A stretch of DNA of 64,000 nucleotides, taken from contig JADJNW010000013.1 of the NCBI GenBank assembly GCA_016714085.1, positions 62,001 to 126,000 on the forward strand. The letters run 5' to 3'. Every line of letters begins with the position of its first letter. The stretch's first letter is position 1. Below the pieces are notes generated by a model. It was not told the origin of the DNA, made no database searches, and was given only the letters and a program-made list of their open reading frames with translations. This DNA is from Saprospiraceae bacterium (GTDB taxonomy: Bacteria; Bacteroidota; Bacteroidia; Chitinophagales; Saprospiraceae). The position numbers and the translations under genes were made by a program. This document shows, piece after piece, positions 18,901 to 27,513 of the stretch.

Positions 18901-21037
18901 TACTTGCCAGGCTGCCAATATTCAGTTTGCCGGCATTATTAACCGTACCATTGTCGTGACGCAAGCCTGCCATTGTCGTACGATCAATATTGATTTCGCC
19001 ACCTGCGAGGTTATTAATAATTGGAGAACTGAATCCAGTATAGATGCCCCAACTCCCCACACCTACTGTTTTACCAATGTCAATTTTCCCGGAGTTTTCA
19101 AGTGTGCCACTAGTTTGATAAATACCATGTATAGAAGCTCTGTCAATCGTAAGCTCTCCTTCGTTTTTAAGGCTACCGATAGCCATCATGATACCTCGTT
19201 CACCGATATTTGTCGCCAATCCAATATCAATCTTTCCTTGATTATTGAAGGCACTAGAGATATAAATACCTTGTTTGGCGGTGCGTTCAATGGTAATCTC
19301 GCCATCTGCCAGGTTATTGAAGGTACTTTGACTCTCCACGGTAATACCGATATTACCGATATTTGCCAGTGTACCAATTTTTAATACGCCATTATTATTA
19401 AAGATAATATTACTGCCGAAACCATTCCAAACCGCAGAGGTACCCGTGTTCGTAACGCGATCTATAGTGATAGAACCGCCGGTATTATTATTAAAAGTGC
19501 CATAATTCGTGATGCCCGGACCAAGGGTCATATCACTGATGCTGCCAATAATAATGGTAGCTGCATTGGTAAAGGTAGCTGTACCACTAAAAGAAGTTTG
19601 GTTATGAATGCCAGTTGCTGTACGATCTATCTGAATGGTTCCGGCATTATGCATAAAAGTGCCATAATTGGTAATGCCCGGACCCCCAAAACCTGCATTC
19701 ATAGCCACATCCCCGACGGTAATATCCCCTGCGTTCGTAAAACTGGAATGGTTATTATTATGGATACCAAAACTAGTCCGATTGATGCTGATTGTTCCCT
19801 CATTGAGGAAGGTGCTGATAGCGCTTCCATCAAAAGGAGATTCATTGTATATCCCCAGCCCACCAAGCGCAGTAGCCACATTCGCGCCAATGGTGATAAT
19901 CCCATCGTTGAGATTGGAGAAAGAACCCGCTGTGAAAACGAGATTTGGATTGACAAAAACACTGGAATATGCATTATTAATACCGGAGCTACTCACGCGG
20001 TCAATCCGTATTTCACCGCCGTCGTTTGTAAAATCACCGCCGCTATTATAAATACCAGGGCCAGAGGTACTAGCAATACCGCCAACGATGATCAACCCGG
20101 TCGTTGTAAAAGTAGCATTCTGTCTATTGTCAATTGCAGCGCTACTGAAGCGATCTATTCTTATTTCGCCATCGGTATTTAGAAATTCTGCCCCAGCTTG
20201 ATTATAAATACCAGGACCGTTCACAGCAAAGTTAGCACCAACGGCAATTAAACCTTCATTATTAAAACTGGTATTGGGCTGGTTGTCAATGGCAGCACTC
20301 GTTCGGTCTATATTAATAGTAGCGTCTGTTTGATTTTCTATTTCATTAAAGTTGTAAAAACCTGAACCACTTATCGAGGCTTCTTTGCCCAAAGTGATGA
20401 TACCTCCATTTGTGAGTGTACCGCTTGCCAGATTGTAAAAACCAGAACCGCTGGTTCTGCTGATCTCCAATATGCCGTCGGCAGTGTTTTGGAAATCCGC
20501 CTCATTATACACGCCCGTGCTGTTGAGGTTAGCAACGTTCCCAATTTTGATCGTACCCGCATTGCTAAAAGTACCCATCGCGTGGTTGATACCTATGCTG
20601 CCTCGGTTGATCGTGATATTAGCGTTGGTATTATTGTTGAAAGTGCCCAAATTTTGAATACCTTAAAAGCCCGGGCTTACCGTCGCACCGATAGTGATCG
20701 TACCGCTATTGCTTACACTACCCACATTGTAGATGGCAAAACTTGCATCCCCTTCTATACTCAAACTTGCCGTGCTTTGGATCGTGAGTACAGCCCCGCT
20801 TTCTATGGCAACAGATTGCGCTAATGCTGCCGTGACGCCCATAATCACAGGATCGTTGCTTACATTCGGAATAAGGACATCGTCGGAAGCAATGGGCACG
20901 GTGCCAAGCGACCAGTTTCCGATGTCATTCCAGTTTGTATTGGTGTTACCCGTCCAGGTATTTTGAGAGAGAAGTGTGATGGCATTGCAGCAAAAAAAAG
21001 TGCATAACAACAGCAAGGAGTGCAAAAATTGTTTCAT
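15907..21037 (-). CDS. Giant repeat-rich surface protein, reading frame broken twice
   Basis: Three open stretches form one gene of about 1709 codons. The N-terminus is a signal peptide (MKQFLHSLLLLCTFFCCNA) and WTGNTNTNWND. Then come about 20 imperfect 34-40-residue beta-solenoid repeats (GTFNNxGTIxIG...GIYN...DRTS), an Ig-like stretch, a 'choice-of-anchor Q' beta-helix (IWVADGTYYPDEGIG), further Ig-like domains and a final domain ending NVDCGAFPWNGNE. An in-frame TAA at 20663-20665 separates SPGF from GIQNLGTFNN. An extra A at 17248 breaks CWRT-ADDGLALTNSSPARN, and removing it restores the usual family text. The gene is either real decay or two consensus errors. The C-terminal half is paralogous to the gene at 5817-12248. 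No T9SS tail is present. Confidence 0.7.
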
Positions 21038-21158
21038 CGTTATGATTTGTTAGTAGTCAATTCGGTCGTCCTGACAAACTTTTTACATCATAAAACTGCC
21101 TTTTTTGCTAAATAAATCGCCCATTTCGGCATCATAAAGCTTGTTGGCGTCAAAAACT

Positions 21159-21452
21159 TATGATGTTTCGTTGTCTTCTTTTAATTATTCCTCGTCTTCT
21201 TTTCATTTTTTGTCGTCTGACTATGATATTCTGATATGCTTTTTTCATTTTTTGATATCTTCCTATCATGTATGGTTGTCTGCTTTTCATTTTTTGAGGT
21301 CGGAAAAGGTGGTTTTGACGTCCAAAAATCAAGAGAGGATAATGCGGAATGATAAGTAGAGCAGAAAAAATGAAAGGAAGACGACGAAACATCATGGTCA
21401 GAGAACGAAATATCATGGTCAGAGAACGAAATATCAAGGGTTGACTTTGAAT
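21159..21452. repeat. 21-bp-period array, copy C (14 units)
   Basis: Fourteen units in perfect phase, more diverged than A and B. The left half has TATGATGTTTCGTTGTC and several TTTCATTTTTTGTCGTC units. The right half has inverted units such as TATCATGGTCAGAGAACG. The leader GCTAAATAAATCGCCC, TTTCGGCATCATAAAGC, TTGTTGGCGTC matches copy A. The right flank of A and B is missing. The array lies upstream of the giant gene starting at 21037 and 203 bp upstream of the plus-strand gene at 21655. Confidence 0.85.
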
Positions 21453-21654
21453 AGTGTTATTATGATGTAAATTTTACAAAAATAAATAACAGAACTACTC
21501 CAAATCAAAAACAAATCTCACCTTTTTTACGGCGTTTGTAAACGAGTTACAACAGTTCGTAACCATTTTACCCGATGGCTATTTTATAGCATAATATATT
21601 GATGTATTTTTAAAGCGTGTGTTTATTTGTTCATTATTCAAAAACAAATCTTAC

Positions 21655-22425
21655 ATGAGTAGAAATTACTTTTCGGTCGTGATACCGACCAATGCGGACA
21701 AGCTATTGTCCCTTGCCGACAAAATCCTACAAAAACATTATCAGGATGGCGCTGCCAGCAAAATCAATGAAACCCTGGCGCAAGCATTACAGCAAAAACA
21801 AGACATCGCTCGTGTGGAAAATGTTCGACAGGGCGAACTGGATCGCCTGAAAGAAAAGCTCAACGAAGAACGGACTCTGCTATTAGGATGGCACGATACC
21901 CAAAATGCCTATACCGAAGGCACGGTGCGTTCCATCGTTACCGCTGCGCGCGACATTCTGATGGGGAATTACCGCGGCAACGAGCGCATACTCGGCGACT
22001 GGGGCTTTGTGGTCAACTCGCCTAAAGGCAAGGTGCAGGTCATCATTCCCAAGAATGCGGATGAATTGATTGCGCTGGCTAAAAAGGTGATGGAGAAACA
22101 TTATATGGACGGCGGAGGAAGTTTGCTCAACGATTTGCCTTGGGAAGTCTTGAACAACAGACTGTACGAAGCCGAAATGAAACTGGAAGAAGCCAGAAAA
22201 GCAAACCGCGACAAGGAAAAAGCGACCCAAACGCGCAATATTGCACTCGGCATCGACAAAGGACAAAGCTCCAAAACCCCGAATACGGTCAAATATATCG
22301 TAAAATCGGTAAGGGATTTGCTCTTGGGTACGTTCAGAGGCAGGGAGCAGGAATTGGGTGACTGGGGCTTCGAGGTAAATCGGAATACGAGCAGCGCAGC
22401 AGAAGAACGGGAAGCCGCTGAATAA
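21655..22425 (+). CDS. Duplicated-domain helical protein, unknown function
   Basis: 256 residues from ATG 21655. The in-frame GTG at 21619 would add a non-conserved stretch. The protein is two copies of one about 120-residue domain. Copy 1 begins FSVVIPTNADKLLSLADKIL and ends ILGDWGFVVN. Copy 2 begins VQVIIPKNADELIALAKKVM and ends ELGDWGFEVN. Between these motifs lie charged amphipathic helices (a likely coiled-coil hairpin) and a conserved helix with (V/A)RD(I/L)L(M/L)G. No signal peptide or membrane helix is visible, so it is probably cytosolic. The IPxNAD start resembles the N-terminus of the protein at 51533-52144. Both genes have a 21-bp-period array upstream. I recognise no function. 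Confidence 0.75.
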   Translation: MSRNYFSVVIPTNADKLLSLADKILQKHYQDGAASKINETLAQALQQKQDIARVENVRQGELDRLKEKLNEERTLLLGWHDTQNAYTEGTVRSIVTAARDILMGNYRGNERILGDWGFVVNSPKGKVQVIIPKNADELIALAKKVMEKHYMDGGGSLLNDLPWEVLNNRLYEAEMKLEEARKANRDKEKATQTRNIALGIDKGQSSKTPNTVKYIVKSVRDLLLGTFRGREQELGDWGFEVNRNTSSAAEEREAAE

Positions 22426-22540
22426 GCAATAGGAAATGGGCGTCGTCCCGAATGCTGGGCAAGGTCGGTGGAAATGTGTTTGTTAATCGAGCTACCTGCC
22501 CCATCGGGGCAAATTATCGGTAAAAACACGATCCGATTTT

Positions 22541-22880
22541 TGTGGTGTGCCGTTAGGTACACGTTATGCTGGAATCTGATTGATATAACGCGTACCGATG
22601 GCACGCTCGTTTTTTTATTGGACATTTCTACCGATAACTCGTCCCGCCGGGACGCCCTGTACGAAGCACAAGCGCTATGTTGCGTTTATTTATGGAAATA
22701 AATGAATGATCCGCAGCGGGAGGAAAATGCTCCGTAGGAGCAATATATTGGTAGAACTTGATATGTCCCTGATGGAGCGTGCCGTAGGTACGCCACCTAT
22801 TTGACATGGTTGCGTACCTGACGGCATGCCCGTTTATTGTTTTGCTATTCTACCAATAACTCGTCCCGCCGGGACGATTG
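22541..22880. repeat. Patch of REP-like palindromic repeats
   Basis: Two direct copies of a block consisting of CGTACCGATGGCACG or CGTACCTGACGGCATG, then CTACCGATAACTCG or CTACCAATAACTCG, then TCCCGCCGGGACG (about 22591-22656 and 22812-22876). Between them lie inverted relatives (GCTCCGTAGGAGC, ATATTGGTAGAA, GTGCCGTAGGTACG). No transposase is near. This is the kind of degenerate palindromic intergenic repeat common in Bacteroidota. The rest of 22426-23091 has no gene that I can see. Confidence 0.6.
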
Positions 22881-23091
22881 TTTCTATCATTCGGGAGGAT
22901 GCCCGTTTCCCATTCGTGTAAAATAGAACCGCTATTTTATATCACCTCTTCGAGGTTTGTTAACCTATTGCCATTTGTCTATTGTTCTGTCATGCCTTCG
23001 GCATTTTCTTATGGAATTGGGGATTGTTAGAATCTGGGAGAAATTATTTGTTATCAGCGCTTTCGACAAATTAGCAGAAATAGCAAACGAC

Positions 23092-23125
23092 AAAAGCCTG
23101 CCTTCCCATGGAAAAGCAGGCTTTT
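23092..23125. terminator. Terminator after the outer-membrane protein gene
   Basis: AAAAGCCTGC (23092-23101) pairs with GCAGGCTTTT (23116-23125), with T runs on both strands. It lies 20 bases after the stop at 23146 on the minus strand. Confidence 0.75.
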
Positions 23126-23145
23126 GATATTTGTTGATCAAGTAA

Positions 23146-23651
23146 TTATTGACCGAGTACGTAGCGTACTGCAAGGCCGCCATAGCCACCCTGAAAGCCG
23201 CTATACACGTATTCCCTGTCGTTGCCAATATAAAAAATAGGCACCCAATCTAAGGATAAATTGACAGGTGCATTTGCAAATTTGTAATCCAAACCTAATA
23301 CGCCCATGATACCAAAATTGGTATTGGAAAATCATCATAGATATCGTATTTATAATTCCAAAAGAATACGGAAGCACCACCACCGAAGTACCATTGGAGT
23401 CCATCTACGCCTTCGATGGGTTTGTGGTATTCGTACAATGCGCCGATGTTCGTAGAACTAAAACCCGACCAGCCTCGGAAGCCAGCGAATACTTCACCTG
23501 CGCCATTTTCATTGAAGAAGTGCTTGAAAGAAGCGGAGAACGGATAACCCAAGCGGGCACCGATGGCATTTTCGTAATTCTGCGCTTGTGCGCCGAAGCT
23601 GAATCCTGCAACGAGTAGGATAACAATTGCGATTAATTTCGTGGTTTTCAT
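23146..23651 (-). CDS. Small outer-membrane beta-barrel protein (frameshift)
   Basis: A signal peptide (KLIAIVILLVAGFSFGAQAQ) precedes alternating amphipathic strands: ENAIGARLGYPFSASFKHF, EVFAGFRGW, LQWYFGGGASVFFW. The open frame stops early at 23295. Adding one base to the A/T run at 23328-23331 continues as FSNTNFGIMGVLGLDYKFA and ends GGYGGLAVRYVLGQ, an aromatic and Gln/Phe-type barrel end, with stop at 23146. The repaired length is about 168 residues. It resembles small OmpA-barrel-like or OmpW-sized proteins of Bacteroidota. I cannot assign a ligand or role. It is a stand-alone gene with its own likely promoter and terminator. Confidence 0.7.
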
Positions 23652-23685
23652 TTTGTTGTACTTGTTTTTGGTTTTATAATGAGTG

Positions 23686-23693
23686 CAAATGTA
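23686..23693 (-). promoter_or_regulatory. Possible -7 promoter box (TACATTTG)
   Basis: The minus strand reads TACATTTG, a full TAnnTTTG match, 35 bases upstream of the start of the small outer-membrane protein gene. No convincing -33 TTG is seen at the expected distance. Confidence 0.4.
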
Positions 23694-23800
23694 CAGTAGT
23701 TTATCGAATTTCCTAAGAACAGGCGCTGTTTTGATAGATGAATGCCTTGTTTTGGTCTAAATAAAACGACCATAAAATGCAAATCGAGGCAAACGGCTTG

Positions 23801-24925
23801 CTAAGACAACTCTTTAAAAGATTGAATGCAATCAGTTACCCATTTTTTATGGCGCAGGGTTGCAAGGTCACTGGGTTTGTTGTTTAAATGCTTGTCCAAA
23901 AAGGTTTGTGTGTAGAGCATGATGGCTTCGTAGGCTTTGCCGGGGCGGGGTTCGTTTTTGCCGATGACGTAAGGAATTTGATTATCCAATAAGCCAAAAG
24001 AAGTGAAATGCCCGTGCGCGACGCTTTTGAGGGCTACGAGGGTTCGTTTTGAGGATTTATAAGTGTTGAGCCATTTTAAATCGGTGTAAGGATCGTTCGG
24101 ATTGTACAAATGTAGGATGGGTGCGTTGATTTTATTGACGTCGTAGAAAGCTTGTTTGCTAAGGAGGACACCTCCAAAATCAGAGCCGATTCCACCATCC
24201 AGACTCACCACTGCTTTGATATTGCTGTTGCGAATGGCCATACCCAGAGCCGACTGTCCACCGAAGCTGAATGCTATGACGCCGGTTTCGGCAGTTTGCG
24301 CTTGTTTGAATTTTTGCGCGACTATTTTTATAGCGTATTCGTAGTCCAAGACTTGCGTTTCCAAACCTTTATCCTGCAATCCGTAATCGAGTTCGTAAGT
24401 TGTAGTGCCTTTCACGGGTACGTGTACAGCGATGAAGCCCATGCTGGCGAGGTATTCGCCGAGGAAGGCGTAGTCAACGGCAAAACCATGCACGAGCATG
24501 ACGACAGGGAAGGGGCCATTGGCAATTGAGGAGCCGCGAACGGCGGAAAGTGAGATATTTTGATTCAAAAAAGCATCTATATCGCTTTGCGAAGTACCCG
24601 CAGAAACAGGCCAGGCGAAGTATTTGGCAATGCCATCTTGTTTATAACTAGGGTTGTCGGCGTCCAGTTCTTTACCAACCAGATGCACGTAGTCTTTGAA
24701 ACGCATCGTTTCCTTTCCTTTCTTGGAAGCAGGGTACCAGACATTGATTTGCAGCAATCGGCCTTTGTCTTTGACCTTTTGCTCTTGCACGGCGGGGCGG
24801 GTGTTGTCGTATTCAAAAAATGTTTGGAAGCCTACAGGATATTTACCAAAGGCAAGCTCTTGAATGAAAGGTGTTTGCGCTTGCGCACAGGCTGCCAGGA
24901 GCAGCAGGAATACTACTTTTTTCAT
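23801..24925 (-). CDS. Secreted alpha/beta hydrolase (dienelactone hydrolase-like)
   Basis: 374 residues from ATG 24925. The TTG at 24952 would put a charged tail before the signal peptide. The signal peptide is KKVVFLLLLAACAQAQ. The alpha/beta-hydrolase core shows the oxyanion-loop strand VVMLVHGFAVD, the nucleophile elbow AFSFGGQSA (Ser in G/FSxGG), an acid region LHLYNPNDPYTD and a late catalytic His in VAHGHFTSFG. This set fits periplasmic dienelactone-hydrolase or acyl-esterase-like enzymes. The substrate is unknown. It follows ruvB by 30 bp on the same strand and may be transcribed with it, though no functional link is evident. Confidence 0.8.
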   Translation of the reverse strand: MKKVVFLLLLAACAQAQTPFIQELAFGKYPVGFQTFFEYDNTRPAVQEQKVKDKGRLLQINVWYPASKKGKETMRFKDYVHLVGKELDADNPSYKQDGIAKYFAWPVSAGTSQSDIDAFLNQNISLSAVRGSSIANGPFPVVMLVHGFAVDYAFLGEYLASMGFIAVHVPVKGTTTYELDYGLQDKGLETQVLDYEYAIKIVAQKFKQAQTAETGVIAFSFGGQSALGMAIRNSNIKAVVSLDGGIGSDFGGVLLSKQAFYDVNKINAPILHLYNPNDPYTDLKWLNTYKSSKRTLVALKSVAHGHFTSFGLLDNQIPYVIGKNEPRPGKAYEAIMLYTQTFLDKHLNNKPSDLATLRHKKWVTDCIQSFKELS

Positions 24926-24955
24926 GTGTCGGATGATTTTATGATGATTCAAAAA

Positions 24956-25997
24956 TTATTCAATTTCTAAATCCGGGAACAAACTCTGGTTTCTCCCTTT
25001 GGGTACAACGCCTAAGTGTTTGTAGGCTTTTTCCGTTGCTTCGCGCCCGCGCGGTGTGCGTTGGATATAACCTTCCATGATCAAAAATGGCTCATGTACT
25101 TCTTCAATCGTGCCTGCTTCTTCGCCCACAGCGGTAGCGATGGTGCTGATGCCGACCGGGCCGCCCTTGAATTTGTGGATGATGGTGGAAAGGATTTTGT
25201 TGTCCATTTCGTCCAAGCCATGTTCATCGACGTTGAGGGCAGAGAGTCCGTATTTGGCAATTTCTGCATCAATCGTGCCGTCACCTTTGATCTGCGCAAA
25301 GTCACGGATTCTGCGGAGCAAAGCATTGGCAATACGCGGCGTGCCTCTACTGCGGCGTGCGATCTCGTGTACACCTTCGGGGGTGACGGGTACTTTCAGA
25401 ATATCAGCGGAGCGATGGATAATGCGTTCCAGGGTTTTTACGTCGTAATAATCCAGGTGGCAATTGATGCCAAATCGAGCGCGCATCGGTGCGGTGAGCA
25501 AACCCATGCGCGTCGTTGCGCCTACGAGGGTAAAGGGATTCAAGGAAATCTGAATACTGCGAGCGCTGGGGGCCGCTATCGATCATAATATCGATGCGGT
25601 AGTCTTCCATTGCAGAGTAGAGGTATTCTTCGACGACGGTATTCAAACGGTGAATTTCGTCGATAAATAAGACGTCGCCTTCATCGAGATTCGTGAGCAA
25701 GCCTGCCAAATCGCCTGGTTTTTCTATCACCGGGCCGGAAGACATTTTCAAATTGGCATTCAATTCTAAAGCGATGATATGTGAAAGCGTGGTCTTGCCC
25801 AAGCCAGGAGGCCCGTGGAGCAAGACATGATCAAGGGCTTCCCCGCGTTGGCGGGCCGCAGCGATGAAGATTTTGAGATTTTCTACTATTTTCGGTTGAC
25901 CGCTAAACTCTTCCAGCGCTTTGGGGCGAAGGGATTTTTCTACCTGCTGCTCCTCGGTGCTCATTCGTTCTTCGTTCGGGTCTAAAAATGGGTTCAT
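24956..25997 (-). CDS. ruvB: Holliday junction branch migration helicase RuvB (frameshift)
   Basis: The motor of the RuvAB complex, which migrates Holliday junctions with ATP. The N-terminal AAA+ part has Walker A GPPGLGKT, Walker B LFIDEIHRL and sensor-type GATTR. The C-terminal winged-helix part includes GGPVGISTIATAVGE and GYIQRTPRGR, the usual RuvB end. The frame breaks after DIMIDSGP. Removing one base from the five-G run at 25568-25572 gives SGPSARSIQISLNPFTLVGATTR, the universal sequence, and a protein of about 346 residues, normal for RuvB. A dead ruvB in an otherwise normal chromosome is unlikely, so this is probably a consensus error. The start at 25997 (MNPFLDPNEERM) is typical. 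An upstream in-frame extension is only a short-period repeat. Confidence 0.92.
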
Positions 25998-26030
25998 GTT
26001 ACTGGTTTCTTGTTTCTTGTTTCTGGACAC
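25998..26030. repeat. Short-period TTTCTTG repeat hugging the ruvB start
   Basis: ACTGG-TTTCTTG-TTTCTTG-TTTCTGG lies immediately before the ruvB ATG. It belongs to the class of short-period intergenic repeats that abut gene ends elsewhere in this window. Confidence 0.5.
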
Positions 26031-26228
26031 TTAGTAAGTCCGGCATCTCAAAAAAAGAAAATTCCTGTCAAAATCTGCTTGTCAAAACTTTGCAAAAGGA
26101 ATAAATTCTTACTTTTACGTGCTTTTAGCGAAAATTTCTCAATAATGGCGGACTTTGACCGCTGTTTATATTCCGGCGGCAAAGATCGCCGATACATCAA
26201 CAAATCGTTTAACAAAATACAACAAAAA

Positions 26229-27390
26229 ATGAGTGGAACAAAAGTAAAAATTGAAAACGGCAAATTGGTAGTGCCGAATGATCCCATTATTCCATTTATT
26301 GAAGGAGATGGCACAGCCTGATATTTGGCGGGCGTCGGTGCGCGTATTTGATGCAGCAGTGGAAAAGGCTTACGGCGGGCAGCGCAAAATTCAGTGGCAC
26401 GAGGTTTTGGCAGGTGAGAAAGCATTCAACGAAACGGGAAGTTGGCTGCCGGATGCAACGGTGAATGATATTTCAGAATATTTGATTGCGATCAAAGGCC
26501 CTTTGACGACGCCTGTTGGCGGTGGTATTCGCTCCTTGAATGTAGCGATTCGTCAATTATTGGATTTGTATTCCTGCGTTCGTCCGGTGCGTTGGTTTAC
26601 GGGTGTGCCCAGTCCGGTGCGTCATCCTGAGCAAGTGAATATGGTCATTTATCGTGAGAATACGGAAGATATTTATGCTGGAATCGACTTTCAAGCAGGT
26701 GGCGAGAAGGCAATGAAAACGATGGAATTCTTGAAAACGACCTTCCCGGAAGAATTCAAAAAAATTCGTTTTGGCACAGAAACACCTACGGAAGTGGGCA
26801 TTGGCATCAAGCCTGTGAGCAAAGAAGGTACGCAGCGTTTGGTGCGTTCGGCGATTGAATACACCATCCAGCAAAACCGCAAAAGCCTGACTTTGGTACA
26901 CAAGGGCAATATTATGAAGTACACCGAAGGCGCTTTCCGCGACTGGGGTTGGTGCACCATGAAAAATCCAAATACAGGGGAAGAAATTGTCATCAAAGAT
27001 GCAATTGCCGATATTACCTTGCAACAAGTATTGACACGCCCGAAGGAATTTGATGTGATTGCTACCTTGAATTTGAACGGCGATTATTTGTCTGATGCTT
27101 TGGCAGCACAAGTAGGCGGTATTGGTATTGCTCCGGGTGCAAATATCAATTACATCACTGGTCACGCGGTGTTTGAGGCGACGCATGGCACAGCGCCTAA
27201 ATATGCTGATTTAGACAAGGTAAATCCAAGTTCAGTAATCCTGTCTGGCGTAATGATGTTCGAGTATATGGGCTGGCAGGAAGCGGCGGATATGATTATC
27301 GATGGCGTAGAGAAAAGTATCGCCTCAAAGCGCGTCACGTATGATTTTGCGCGTTTGATTGATAGCACTACCGAGATAAAATGCTCCTAA
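26229..27390 (+). CDS. icd: NADP-dependent isocitrate dehydrogenase (frameshift, early stop)
   Basis: A TCA-cycle enzyme that converts isocitrate and NADP to 2-oxoglutarate, CO2 and NADPH. It has the family text PIIPFIEGDGTG, the substrate-serine loop GGIRSLNV, VHKGNIMKYTEGAFRDWG with the catalytic Lys, NLNGDYLSDALAAQVGG with metal-binding Asp residues and the NADP site EATHGTAPKYA. The frame breaks at 26316, where two bases are missing: GDGT-GPDIW needs them, and the downstream frame starts in the next phase. At 27388 an in-frame TAA stands where the family has GAA: KCS-E-FGDEIIKNM continues to a second TAA at 27420. A loop after DWGW is about 17 residues shorter than in the E. coli enzyme. 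The start ATG 26229 gives MSGTKVKIENGK. It is divergent from ruvB. Confidence 0.9.
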
Positions 27391-27474
27391 TTTGGTGATG
27401 AAATCATAAAAAATATGTAACTTGCATTTGTGAAACGGCAACTCGCTGTTTCGCTTCATGACTATGAACCTTTG

Positions 27475-27510
27475 AAAGCCCCGGATGCCCTCCTTCCGGG
27501 GCTTTAATTA
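27475..27510 (+). terminator. Strong terminator after icd
   Basis: AAAGCCCCGG (27475-27484) pairs perfectly with CCGGGGCTTT (27496-27505), followed by AATTATTTTT. It separates icd from the convergent O-antigen-ligase-like gene. Confidence 0.85.
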
Positions 27511-27513
27511 TTT

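Noticed and set aside
21141..21437. Basic 95-residue frame in array C (MIFRSLTMIFRSLTM) and its plus-strand mirror
   Set aside because: Same reason as for array A. The composition follows the repeat and differs between copies A, B and C without protein-level conservation.
22426..22540. Remnant transposase or toxin gene after the duplicated-domain protein
   Set aside because: Short open frames there match no family and overlap palindromic repeats.
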